Positions 36,719 to 45,286 of a stretch of 64,000 nt of DNA are shown one piece after another. The stretch's first letter is position 1, and every line of letters starts with the position of its first letter. The translations under genes and the position numbers were made by a program. Under the pieces are notes generated by a model that had not been told where the DNA came from, made no database searches, and saw only the letters and a list, made by a program, of their open reading frames with translations. Source of the stretch: Candidatus Accumulibacter proximus (lineage in GTDB: Bacteria > Pseudomonadota > Gammaproteobacteria > Burkholderiales > Rhodocyclaceae); NCBI GenBank assembly GCA_016709675.1, contig JADJMH010000020.1, positions 62,001 to 126,000 of the forward strand, given 5' to 3'.

Positions 36719-36862
36719 GACGCGGCGGTGCCGCTGTTCGACACCACCGACCTGCCTGCCGAAGGTGCGGTGGACCTGGCCTTGAACGGGCGATGATCGA
36801 TCGACATCATCGGCTCCGGTTGTCGCCAGAGCGCACGACCATGGCGGCGCCGACCACGAACA
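36719..36862. repeat. Segmental duplication, copy B, left block
   Basis: This 144-base block matches 30181-30324. It carries the last 26 codons of the racemase (now not joined to a start) and the C-terminal codons of the minus-strand membrane protein (VVRSGDNRSR). It begins exactly where the truncated transporter gene ends. Confidence 0.88.
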
Positions 36863-37622
36863 TCGCCGCGAACAGCGCCAGCCAGGACCAGGTTCCGACA
36901 GCGTTCCAGTCGACGCGCTTCACCGTCGCATCGACCAAGACGAGTCCGAAGATCGGCAGCAGTCCCCAGCCGGCCTGCGTCAGGCCCAGCGTCAGCCACT
37001 CGCAGCGCGCCGCGCCGTGCAGCAGGACCCAGGCGCCCAGCGCCGGTGTCAGGAAGGTGACGCTGTAGATCTGCGCGTGGAAGGTATCGAGCTTCCACGG
37101 CCAGAACGACGACGCAGCGGTGGGGGCGACGAGCAGCGCGAGGCCGTAGGCGCCGAGCAGCAGGACCTCGATCGACAACAACGCGCGCAGCACGCCCTGC
37201 GGCCGAGTGGGGTCTGGCGGCGGCAGTTGACGGTAAAGCCAGAGATGAACGCCGGCGTTGATGCAGACGCCGACGTAAAGGACAAACCAGATCCACGGCT
37301 CGACGCGGTGCAAGTCGAAGCGCTCGAGATGGACGAAAGAAAAGATCGTCACGACCAGCGTGAACAGGAAGATCATCGGCGTCACCACGCGCGCCGGCGA
37401 CCAGCGCCCCGACCATGCCTGCAGGAGCGCGGCAACGAGCGCCGCGGTGTACAGCGCCCCCAGGTAGCGCAGGTTGAAGGGCGCCAGCGGCCAGGGCCAG
37501 AAGGGCGCCATGATCGGCGGGTAGAAGAGGAGTCCGCCACCCGCCCAGGCGAGAATCGCGACTTCCAGCCAGGTCACAGCGCGCAGCAGGGCGCTGATGC
37601 GTGGATTGGTCTCGGTGTGCAT
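36807..37622 (-). CDS. Multi-pass membrane protein, unknown function
   Basis: A 271-residue integral membrane protein with about eight hydrophobic spans, for example LEVAILAWAGGGLLFYPP, VVTPMIFLFTLVVTIFSFVH, WIWFVLYVGVCINAGVHLW and LALFAAMFVVGAAMVV. No family is recognised. Its last ten residues remain as a scrap in copy A of the duplication, where the rest has been deleted. The small basic protein gene lies upstream on the same strand. Confidence 0.82.
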   Translation of the reverse strand: MHTETNPRISALLRAVTWLEVAILAWAGGGLLFYPPIMAPFWPWPLAPFNLRYLGALYTAALVAALLQAWSGRWSPARVVTPMIFLFTLVVTIFSFVHLERFDLHRVEPWIWFVLYVGVCINAGVHLWLYRQLPPPDPTRPQGVLRALLSIEVLLLGAYGLALLVAPTAASSFWPWKLDTFHAQIYSVTFLTPALGAWVLLHGAARCEWLTLGLTQAGWGLLPIFGLVLVDATVKRVDWNAVGTWSWLALFAAMFVVGAAMVVRSGDNRSR

Positions 37623-37680
37623 GCGGCGCTCCCGGTGGCTGCTGCTCAGGTGTTGTGAAGGATGGCAGCAGCAACAGTCA

Positions 37681-37803
37681 GTCCCGCGCGCCGCCTCGGC
37701 CGACGGGCTCCCACTGGCCGCAGGCTTGATCGGCTAGCGGCCGCCCTTGCTGCCGCCCTTGTCCCAGCCATAACGCGCCGTCCGCTGCCAGCGCGTCTCC
37801 GGC
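37681..37803. repeat. Segmental duplication, copy B, right block
   Basis: This 123-base block matches 30334-30456 and encodes, on the minus strand, the C-terminus of the small basic protein. Together with the left block it brackets the membrane-protein gene that copy A lacks. Confidence 0.85.
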
Positions 37804-37922
37804 TGCCGTCTGCCGGTGGCTGGCGGCGGCACCGGCGGCTTGGCCGGGGCTTTGCTGGCTGGCTTGCCTCGAGGTGTGGGTTTGCCGGTCATCGCGGTGG
37901 GTTCCGAAGGGGTGTCTGGCAC
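37734..37922 (-). CDS. Small basic Pro/Lys-rich protein, 62 aa (copy B)
   Basis: A 62-residue protein: Pro/Ala/Lys-rich first half (GKPTPRGKPASKAPAKPP) and a conserved end ETRWQRTARYGWDKGGSKGG plus Arg. The same ending is found at 30387-30503, which suggests the C-terminal piece is the functional core. No known domain. The composition resembles small nucleic-acid-binding proteins, without proof. Confidence 0.55.
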   Translation of the reverse strand: MPDTPSEPTAMTGKPTPRGKPASKAPAKPPVPPPATGRRQPETRWQRTARYGWDKGGSKGGR

Positions 37923-38067
37923 AACGCCAGGATCGGTACCAATTCTAACGCTCTCGAGTGGCCGTTAGGTGGCAAGTTCCCGCCAGGGCCATCCGGCGGT
38001 GGACACAGGATCCGAGGGAGCCGCAATGTCGTTGGCTGTTGAGGAGCTCGCGGGCGCAAATCTGAAA

Positions 38068-38097
38068 TTGACGCTGCTCGATGGGGGCTCATATACT
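38068..38097 (+). promoter_or_regulatory. Sigma-70 promoter before the methyltransferase gene
   Basis: TTGACG (38068-38073), an 18-base spacer and TATACT (38092-38097). Transcription would begin near 38104, downstream of an alternative ATG at 38026, which supports the later start (38158) for the methyltransferase. A near copy of this element lies at 50680-50709. Confidence 0.65.
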
Positions 38098-38157
38098 GCT
38101 TGCAGCCATCGCTGGATTGCCTGGCCTGATCTGTCCAACCGCACGCTCCCCGAAAAC

Positions 38158-38787
38158 ATGGAAACCCTACCCTCGACCAATCACTTCGACGCCAGCGCCA
38201 GAACCTGGGACTGCGATCCCGTCAAACGGGCCCGGGCCCTGGCGGTCGCCGAAGGCATCCGAAGCCTGGTGCCCATCACACCCCACATGCACGCGCTGGA
38301 ATATGGCTGTGGAACAGGCCTGCTGAGTTTTGCGCTGCAGCCACATCTCGGGCACATTTCGCTGGTGGATAGCTCGGCAGGAATGCTTGCGGTGCTCGAA
38401 GAGAAGATCACCGCCAACCGCATCACGAACATGCATCCCCGCCAGCTGGACCTGGTGACTGACCCGCTGCCAGCGGAGCGCCATGATCTGATCTATACCC
38501 TGATGACCTGCCATCACATCAAGGACACGACCGGCCTGCTCAGGAATCTCCACGCGCTGTTGGCTTCTCCCGGCTATCTCTGTATTGCCGATCTCGATGC
38601 CGAGGACGGCTCCTTTCACGGGCAGGGGTTTGATGGCCACAACGGTTTTGATCGCGGTGCGCTCGCGGCATGCGCCGAATCCGTCGGGTTCCGGGACATC
38701 CGCTTCACGACCGTATTTCGCATGATCAAGGGCGAGGGGTCGGATTCGACCGAATACCCAATCTTCCTGATGGTTGCCCGGAAGTGA
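38158..38787 (+). CDS. Class I SAM-dependent methyltransferase (UbiE/Coq5-like)
   Basis: A 209-residue methyltransferase with NHFDASARTWDCDPVKRARA, SAM motif I ALEYGCGTGLLSFAL, the strand-2 acid in LVDSSAGML and motif IV IYTLMTCHHIKD. The pattern, N-terminal F(D)..A.TWD, is that of a common small-methyltransferase group with unknown substrates. An ATG at 38026 has a fair Shine-Dalgarno, but the promoter at 38068-38097 lies inside that extension and homologues start near FDASA, so 38158 is preferred. Confidence 0.85.
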   Translation: METLPSTNHFDASARTWDCDPVKRARALAVAEGIRSLVPITPHMHALEYGCGTGLLSFALQPHLGHISLVDSSAGMLAVLEEKITANRITNMHPRQLDLVTDPLPAERHDLIYTLMTCHHIKDTTGLLRNLHALLASPGYLCIADLDAEDGSFHGQGFDGHNGFDRGALAACAESVGFRDIRFTTVFRMIKGEGSDSTEYPIFLMVARK

Positions 38788-39447
38788 TGGGCAAGCGCTG
38801 CCGTTCTGCCCCACTGCACTGGGTATTATCAACGGAGGCCAGCATGCCTGTCAGGCTCGTCTTCGTGTCAGGGTGGCGCCCCGCAACTCCCAGAGCTGCG
38901 GCGCACGGGCGACCATCAGGCATGGCGGCGATGTCGGCTCGCCCAGAGGAGCAAGGGTTGCCGTCATGCAAAGCGAATGTCCACAGTAGGACCAGCATCG
39001 GCCGTGCGAAGTTGGTGATGCTCCATGACCGGAATGGGTCGTTATGCCGTTAGCCGACGACGAAAACTTAGTGACCGCTTATGGTTTGGAGTGGCCGGCC
39101 AGACGAGCAGTTGCTGGAGCCGAGCGTGAACGGCCGTATCAGATTGACAGCAGTCGTTCAGGTTTTTCGGGTCACTGGCAGCCACCGGGTCGTTTCGGTA
39201 ATTCGGTTCCCTGAGCGTTCTATGGCGGGTAACCAACCAAGTAGAGCCGCCGTTAGTAACCCGGTAGCGAAATGCGGCTTCTGTACCGAAGCTATCGTAG
39301 CGATTCCAAACGGGCGATATCAGCCACAGGTTTGATACCTGCCGTTGGCGAGGGTCGGAAACCGAACAACCGTATTCTCGATCTCCCACCCTCACCGCTC
39401 CTGTGAAGTCATTCAAGTATTGATCAGCAGAGCCTGCAACTCATTGA
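38788..39447. other. Gene-poor region upstream of the NTPase module
   Basis: About 660 bases without a gene I can support. A minus-strand frame of 124 codons (39042-39416) is open but shows no domain, no good Shine-Dalgarno and unusual residue content. With the similar gap at 44851-45286 it flanks the two-gene NTPase module, which suggests island borders. Confidence 0.55.
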
Positions 39448-39476
39448 TTGATATTGAAAAATCGATAGTTTACAAT
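39448..39476 (+). promoter_or_regulatory. Sigma-70 promoter of the NTPase module
   Basis: TTGATA (39448-39453), a 17-base spacer and TACAAT (39471-39476). The -10 hexamer lies inside the left arm of a perfect inverted repeat, so a repressor bound to the repeat would block the promoter. The transcript would start near 39483 with a 5' leader of only about 26 bases. Confidence 0.68.
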
Positions 39477-39506
39477 GGTGAGTGATTTTACTCACCATTG
39501 TAAACT
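39467..39506. repeat. Perfect 17-bp inverted repeat over the NTPase promoter
   Basis: AGTTTACAATGGTGAGT (39467-39483) and its exact reverse complement (39490-39506) are separated by GATTTT. The repeat ends 2 bases before the GTG start of the ATPase gene and covers the -10 box and start point. It could be an operator for a dimeric repressor, or an RNA hairpin if transcription starts upstream. It is markedly richer in A/T than its surroundings. Confidence 0.85.
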
Positions 39507-39508
39507 CA

Positions 39509-40762
39509 GTGATTCCATCCTACCAACGCCCGGAAGCCGAAACGCTACAAGAGCGCCTGCGCGAGCCGCCGCGATTTCTGATTGTTGTCGCTGGCCCACG
39601 CCAAGTTGGCAAGACGACATTGGTGCGTAGTGTGCTTGCAACCTATCCGCCGGAACGCTATTCCTTCATCGCCGTGGATGATCCGGAAGACTCTTCGTTG
39701 CCGCGCGCAGATCCGAGTTCTGCGCCTACCAGGCGCAAAGCGGCGGCGCCCCGCGATAGCGCCTGGCTGGTCGATATCTGGCAGCGAGCCAGAACAGCCG
39801 CGCAGAGGAGCGCGGATGGCCACATCCTAGTCCTTGACGAAATCCAGAAGATTTCGCGCTGGTCCGACATCGTGAAAGGGCTGTGGGATGCCGATCGCGC
39901 GGAAGGGCTGGCGCTGCATGTCGTCCTCCTTGGCTCATCGCCGCTGCTGATGCTACAGGGCATGAGCGAAAGCCTTACCGGCCGCTTTGAGCCCATCCAC
40001 CTCACCCATTGGTCTTTCCGTGAAATGGTCGATGCCTTCGATTTCGATCTGGAGGACTATCTATATTTCGGTGGCTATCCCGGTAGCGCGCCGCTAATCC
40101 GCATTGAGGCGCGCTGGCGCAACTACGTCAATACCGGCCTGATCGAGCCGAGCATCGAAAAAGACATTCTTATGATGACGCGGGTCGACAAACCCGCACT
40201 GCTGCGCCAACTGTTCTATCTCGGCTGCCGCTACTCGGGGCAAGAACTTTCCTACACGAAGATGATGGGCCAGTTACAGGATGCGGGAAATACCGTGACA
40301 TTGGCCCACTACCTTGAACTGCTCGGTAACGCCGGTTTGATCCGTGGTCTGCAGAAGTACGCGGGACAACACCATCGCCGCCGTTCCTCGTCGCCCAAGC
40401 TCATGGTACTGAACATGGCCTTGATGTCGGCCGGTTCCGGTTACACGAAAGCCGAGGCTCAAGCCGACCGCAGCTATCGCGGCCGTGCGGTGGAGAGCGT
40501 TGTCGGCGCACACCTGCACAACACGGCTGCGCCAGACTGCCGCCTCTATTACTGGCGAGACGGAACCGACGAGGTGGATTTCGTCCTCGAACGCGGACAA
40601 CGGCTCGTCGCCATCGAAGTAAAGAGTGGTGCCGTCCCGGCGCAACTGCGCGGCTTTGCCGCCTTCGAACGCGCATTCGGCGCCTGCCGCCACCTGTTGA
40701 TCGGCGACGGCGGCATCCCTCTGGCCGAGTTCCTTTCCTATCCGGCGGAGCACTGGTTTTGA
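39509..40762 (+). CDS. AAA_14/DUF4143 ATPase with nuclease-like C-terminus
   Basis: A 417-residue ATPase. P-loop AGPRQVGKTT (28-37), Walker B LVLDE (D110-E111) with IQKI after it, the sensor LLGSSPLLM, and FGGYPGSAPL are typical of the AAA_14/DUF4143 group. The C-terminal DUF4143 part has a PD-(D/E)xK-like pattern: DEVDFV with D357, then E370-V-K372 in IEVKSG. The GTG at 39509 is used because a longer GTG frame would start inside the inverted repeat. No strong Shine-Dalgarno is present. It overlaps the NTPase gene by 4 bases. Its partner suggests a defence or signalling role; the biochemical activity of this family is poorly known. Confidence 0.88.
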   Translation: MIPSYQRPEAETLQERLREPPRFLIVVAGPRQVGKTTLVRSVLATYPPERYSFIAVDDPEDSSLPRADPSSAPTRRKAAAPRDSAWLVDIWQRARTAAQRSADGHILVLDEIQKISRWSDIVKGLWDADRAEGLALHVVLLGSSPLLMLQGMSESLTGRFEPIHLTHWSFREMVDAFDFDLEDYLYFGGYPGSAPLIRIEARWRNYVNTGLIEPSIEKDILMMTRVDKPALLRQLFYLGCRYSGQELSYTKMMGQLQDAGNTVTLAHYLELLGNAGLIRGLQKYAGQHHRRRSSSPKLMVLNMALMSAGSGYTKAEAQADRSYRGRAVESVVGAHLHNTAAPDCRLYYWRDGTDEVDFVLERGQRLVAIEVKSGAVPAQLRGFAAFERAFGACRHLLIGDGGIPLAEFLSYPAEHWF

Positions 40763-43700
40763 GCCAAGTCGTCGATCCCGACCTGCTGGTGCCGCGCACC
40801 TGCACGACGCACAACGAGCAAACTGGCGAACGCAAGAGCCAGCCGCTGGAGGATTTTCGCGCCGTGCCGGCCTATGTGCTGCTCGGCGACCCCGGTGCCG
40901 GCAAGACCAAATCGTTTGAGCGCGAGGCGGCGGCCACCGGCGGCCATTTCCTCCGGGCGCGCAGCTTCGCCACCATCGAATCTGGCCCACAGCTTGCCGG
41001 CAAGACATTGTTCATCGACGGCCTCGACGAAATGCGTGCGGCTGGCGGCGACGGCCGCACACCGCTGTACCAGGTTCGACAGCATCTCGACCGTCTCGGT
41101 CGCCCGGCCTTCCGGCTCTCATGCCGCGAGGCCGACTGGTACGGAGACAGCGATCGTGCCGCCCTGCTAGAGGTTGCGCCCGAAGGCTCTCTCGCCGTCC
41201 TGCATCTCGACCCGCTGAGCGACGCCGATATCGCCTTGTTGCTTGCACGCAAGTTCGGTCGCACCGACCCGGCGGATTTCGTCCGGCAAGCGGAGCGCCA
41301 CGGACTGGCCGAGCTGCTACGCAACCCGCAGACACTGACCCTGCTGGCTCGCGCTGTTGGCGAAAGCTGGCCCGACGGTCGCCGCGAGACCTACGAACTC
41401 GCCTGCCGGCAACTGGTGCGCGAACTCAACGCGGAGCGCCGTGCGACGACGCGCGCCAGCGCACCGACAGACGACGCCCGGCTCGACGCGGCAGGTTTCC
41501 TCTGCGCCGTGCAACTGCTCGCGGGTATCGCGGGCTTTGCCCTCGACGTCGACGCTGTGGACGCTCAGCACAGTCTCTGGCGCGAGCTTGCCGCCTCCTG
41601 CGACATACCATTGCTGGATGCGCTGGCCAGCGGCCTGTTTCAGCGCGACGACCGCGAACAACAACGCATCCCTGTCCATCGCAGCATCGCCGAATACCTC
41701 GGCGCACGGCATCTGGCGGTGCTGATCGACAGACGAGGCTTGCCGCTCGGTCGCGTCGTTGCGCTCATGGCTGGCGAGGACGGCGGCATCGTGCCCGACC
41801 TGCGCGGCGTGGCCGCTTGGCTCTCCGTGCATTGCCGCGGCGCGCGCGCCGAACTCGTCGAACGCGATCCGCTTGGCGTCGTGCTCTATGGCGATGTGCG
41901 CGACTTCCCGGTGGATGACAAGCGCCGCGTGCTCGCCGCGCTCAAAGCCGAAGCCGAGCGCTATCCTCATTTCCGCTTTCAGGACTGGACCGCCGCGCCT
42001 TTCGGCGCCCTGGCGACGCCCGACATGGTGCCGGTATTCCTGAAATTGCTCGCTGACCCCTCCCGCTCAGAGGCTGACATCGCCCTGCTCGAGTGCGCAC
42101 TGGATGCGCTGCGCTACGGCCCGCGGTTGGCCGAAATCGCAGCGCCGAAGGAATTGCTGCGCTTCGATGCGCTGCTCGATGGCGTGGCACGGAATGCGAA
42201 CCATCCTTCGCGCATCCGTCACTCGGCCCTGAAGATTCTGCTGCGCGACCGGCCGCGCCATGCCGCTCGCCTGGTCGCCATTGCCAGAAGCGTTCAAGCC
42301 GGAATGGTCGAGGACAACGACGACGAGTTGCTCGGTTGCTTGCTGACGGAGTTGTTCCCCGAATTCATCCGGCCGGCGGAATTGTTCGACTTCCTGCACC
42401 AGGAAAAGCAGGATCGCCTCATCGGCGTCTATCGCATGTTCTGGGGACACCATCTGCCGGAAAGTGCGCAGGCGGAAACGTTGCCAGAACTTCTCGACCA
42501 GTTGGCACAACGAAGTCCGGCCTGGCGCAAATCGCTCGACGATCTGCAGGTGGAACGTATGGCTGGCGGCCTGCTGGTGCGCGCGCTGGAAGCACACGGT
42601 GACACCATTGACGATACGCGCCTGTACGATTGGCTTGGTGCGGGATTGGACGAACATGGCTCGCCGCGCATTGATGACGAGCACCAAGAGCGTGTCGCCG
42701 CCTGGCTTGCGGCGCGGCCGGAACGTTACAAGGCAACATTGCTTGCCGGCGCCGTACGCTGCATCGACAAGGAAAGCGTCCGATCCTGCCTGTTTCATTG
42801 TGCGTCCCGTCTGTACGGCGCGGAGCCACCAACCGACATCGTTCCCTGGTACCTGGAACGTGCGGCAGCCGCAACGCACGGCGAACTTCAGCACTTCTAT
42901 TTTTGGCAGGCGGCACTGCGGTTGATCGGCCAAGGTGGGCAGGGGTTTCTGACGCTTGATGCCCTGGACTACCTTGCCCCCTGGATCGCCGCCCATCCGA
43001 AGTTCCAAGACTATCTACGACCTCTTGTTTCTTGCGACATCGACGATTGGCGCAGGGAAGACGCGGCCAGAAAGCGCGAGCGGGACAAGGATCGCGAGCA
43101 ACGGCAAGAGGGCTGGCGCCGGCATTTCCATGAGCATCTCGCCGCGATCCGCGCCGGAAGTGCCCATCCGGGCATCCTGCACGAGCTGGCGCAGGTCTAT
43201 CTACAGCGATTTCTCGACATCGAGGGGGAGACGCAGCGCGAGCGTCTTGCCGATTTTCTCGGCGGCGACGAAGAACTCATCGAAGCCGCCTACGTCGGCT
43301 TCCGTCGCTCCCTCGACCGCGACGACCTACCCAGCGTTACCGAGATCATCGATCTCGAAGCAAACGGTCGCATGCACTTTATCCGCCAGCCTTGCTTGGT
43401 CGGCATCGAGGAACTCTACGCTAGCGATCCAGACGCGGCCATGCAACTCGACGACGCAGTGCTGCGCAAGCTGCTCGCCTTTCGCCTCACCTGGGGCACC
43501 GAGAAGGATTCGGCCTGGTTCGCTGCCTTGGTCAAGGCGCGGCCCGTGCTGGTTGCCGAAGCACTTGTTGCCTACACGCTGCCGCTGCTGCGCAAGGGGC
43601 ATGAGCACTTGCACGGCATTTGGCAACTCGCCCATCACGACGACTTCGCCGCAGTCGCCTGTGCGGCGCTGCCCGAGCTGCTCAAGGGTTTTCCTCTGCG

Positions 43701-44850
43701 GGCCAAGAACCAACTGTTGGCGAACGTGCTCGACCCGCTGCTCAAGGGCGCGCTGCGCCATCTCGACCGGCCGACATTGGCCGCCATTGTCTCGGCACGG
43801 CTGGCGCAGGGCAGCATGGGTGCTGCGCAGCGCGTGTATTGGCTCGCCTGCGGGCTGATGATCGCGCCGCATGTGTACGGAGCATCGCTTGCCGCCCACA
43901 TCGGCAAGAGCAAGACCTTGGCGGCGCATCTCGGAGCTTTTCTGGGCAATCGTGAAACGCGCCCTCGGGGGAGCGACAATCTGCCCGAGTCGACGCTGGC
44001 CCTGCTGATCGAACTGCTGGCACCGGGCAGTCCTCCCGAACGCCCGCTGGGCGCACACTGGGTCAGCCCGGCCATGCAGACCGCTGAAGACGTGGGTGCC
44101 TTCATCGACGCACTCGGCGGCAACCCGAGCGAAGTCGCCAGGCAGGAACTGGAACGTCTGTTGTCGATGTTAGAGCTGGAGCCGTGGCACAACCGCTTGC
44201 GTCATGCCGCGCAGACCCAGCGTATCGCTCGACGCAAGGCGTGCTTCCAACAGCTGGAGGTCGCTGAGGTCTGCCGCACCCTTGCCAACCGCGAGCCGGC
44301 GAATGCTGACGATCTCGCGGCGCTGGCCGATTCGCATCTGCGTGATCTGGCTCGAAAAATTCGCCACGGCAGTACCAATGACTACCGACAATACTGGAGC
44401 CTCGACGAGTCGAACAAAAAGCCGTTACGGCCGAAACCGGAGAACGATTGTCGCGACGCCCTGCTGTCCGACCTGACCGAACGCCTCGGCCGGCTCAGCG
44501 TCGACGCAATCAAGGAAGGTTACTACGCCGAGGACAAGCGCGCCGATATCCGCGTCTCCTTCGGCGGCGAGCAGGGCCTCAACGTGCCCATTGAGATCAA
44601 GAAGGATAGCCACTCAGATCTATGGCGTTCGATCCACGAACAACTGATTGAGCGCTACACCCGCGATCCCGGCGCCGACGGCTTCGGCATCTATCTGGTG
44701 TTCTGGTTTGGCGGCAAGGACATGCCGTTGCCCCAGGAAGGAAAGAAGCCGCGTAGCGCGGCCGAACTCGAAGAGCGCTTACGGCAGACGCTCTCCGTCG
44801 AGGAGAGCCGCCGCGTCCGAGTCTGTGTGATCGATTGTGCGCTGCGCTAA
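40759..44850 (+). CDS. NACHT-like NTPase, helical repeats, C-terminal PD-(D/E)xK-like domain
   Basis: A 1,363-residue protein from TTG 40759, overlapping the ATPase stop (TTGA). Residues 35-330 form a STAND/NACHT-type NTPase: P-loop GDPGAGKT (43-50), Walker B LFIDGLDE (84-91) with the doubled acidic DGLDE signature, sensor arginine in FRLSCREADWYGD, then IPVHRSIAEYLGARHL. Residues about 340-1200 are almost wholly alpha-helical, likely a sensor scaffold. Residues about 1230-1363 carry a restriction-nuclease-like pattern: D1263 (ADIRVSF), then E1279-I-K1281 (VPIEIKKD), followed by a helix and FGIYLVFWFGG. STAND proteins with nuclease effectors are known phage sensors (Avs type), but these usually have the nuclease at the N-terminus. 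Confidence 0.85.
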   Translation: MSQVVDPDLLVPRTCTTHNEQTGERKSQPLEDFRAVPAYVLLGDPGAGKTKSFEREAAATGGHFLRARSFATIESGPQLAGKTLFIDGLDEMRAAGGDGRTPLYQVRQHLDRLGRPAFRLSCREADWYGDSDRAALLEVAPEGSLAVLHLDPLSDADIALLLARKFGRTDPADFVRQAERHGLAELLRNPQTLTLLARAVGESWPDGRRETYELACRQLVRELNAERRATTRASAPTDDARLDAAGFLCAVQLLAGIAGFALDVDAVDAQHSLWRELAASCDIPLLDALASGLFQRDDREQQRIPVHRSIAEYLGARHLAVLIDRRGLPLGRVVALMAGEDGGIVPDLRGVAAWLSVHCRGARAELVERDPLGVVLYGDVRDFPVDDKRRVLAALKAEAERYPHFRFQDWTAAPFGALATPDMVPVFLKLLADPSRSEADIALLECALDALRYGPRLAEIAAPKELLRFDALLDGVARNANHPSRIRHSALKILLRDRPRHAARLVAIARSVQAGMVEDNDDELLGCLLTELFPEFIRPAELFDFLHQEKQDRLIGVYRMFWGHHLPESAQAETLPELLDQLAQRSPAWRKSLDDLQVERMAGGLLVRALEAHGDTIDDTRLYDWLGAGLDEHGSPRIDDEHQERVAAWLAARPERYKATLLAGAVRCIDKESVRSCLFHCASRLYGAEPPTDIVPWYLERAAAATHGELQHFYFWQAALRLIGQGGQGFLTLDALDYLAPWIAAHPKFQDYLRPLVSCDIDDWRREDAARKRERDKDREQRQEGWRRHFHEHLAAIRAGSAHPGILHELAQVYLQRFLDIEGETQRERLADFLGGDEELIEAAYVGFRRSLDRDDLPSVTEIIDLEANGRMHFIRQPCLVGIEELYASDPDAAMQLDDAVLRKLLAFRLTWGTEKDSAWFAALVKARPVLVAEALVAYTLPLLRKGHEHLHGIWQLAHHDDFAAVACAALPELLKGFPLRAKNQLLANVLDPLLKGALRHLDRPTLAAIVSARLAQGSMGAAQRVYWLACGLMIAPHVYGASLAAHIGKSKTLAAHLGAFLGNRETRPRGSDNLPESTLALLIELLAPGSPPERPLGAHWVSPAMQTAEDVGAFIDALGGNPSEVARQELERLLSMLELEPWHNRLRHAAQTQRIARRKACFQQLEVAEVCRTLANREPANADDLAALADSHLRDLARKIRHGSTNDYRQYWSLDESNKKPLRPKPENDCRDALLSDLTERLGRLSVDAIKEGYYAEDKRADIRVSFGGEQGLNVPIEIKKDSHSDLWRSIHEQLIERYTRDPGADGFGIYLVFWFGGKDMPLPQEGKKPRSAAELEERLRQTLSVEESRRVRVCVIDCALR

Positions 44851-45286
44851 TACGCTAAGGTGGATGATTTCCGCGGGGCTAAAGAGGAAACTCCACCACG
44901 GCTACGACTGTGTTTGTGCAGTTAGTTGCTCATAGCAGTCGGTTTCTTTTCGTGACATCACCGGCTGCTTTGGCCGGCGACCTGCCACGTTTTGAGTCAG
45001 TCGGCGACAGCTATCTGAATACAGGCGAGGTTCAGCTGACTGCTTTGTGGAGTGGTTGAAAGGCCGTTGATGGCCGCCTGCCGACCGACGCCATACCACA
45101 CCCACTAACTGCTCTCCGGATTGCGATCCCTCGGTCGACTGGCGCATGCCCTTGTTCGGCCGTGTGATTTCAGCCAGCGGCAAACGCGAGAGCCTTGCCA
45201 TTGGGGTCGGTATGGAATCCTTCGCGAGCTCATGAACCCGGCGTGCCGAGTGTACAATCCACCGGGTGAATACAAGGGAGGCCACC
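44851..45286. other. Gene-poor region after the NTPase module
   Basis: About 435 bases with no supported gene. A minus-strand frame (44902-45360) is open but overlaps the next gene's start and shows no domain. No intrinsic terminator was seen after the NTPase gene. The region mirrors the gap on the other side of the module. Confidence 0.5.

Noticed and set aside
39042..39416. 124-codon minus-strand frame in the gap before the NTPase module
   Set aside because: No Shine-Dalgarno, no recognised motif and odd residue content; kept only as part of the gene-poor region.
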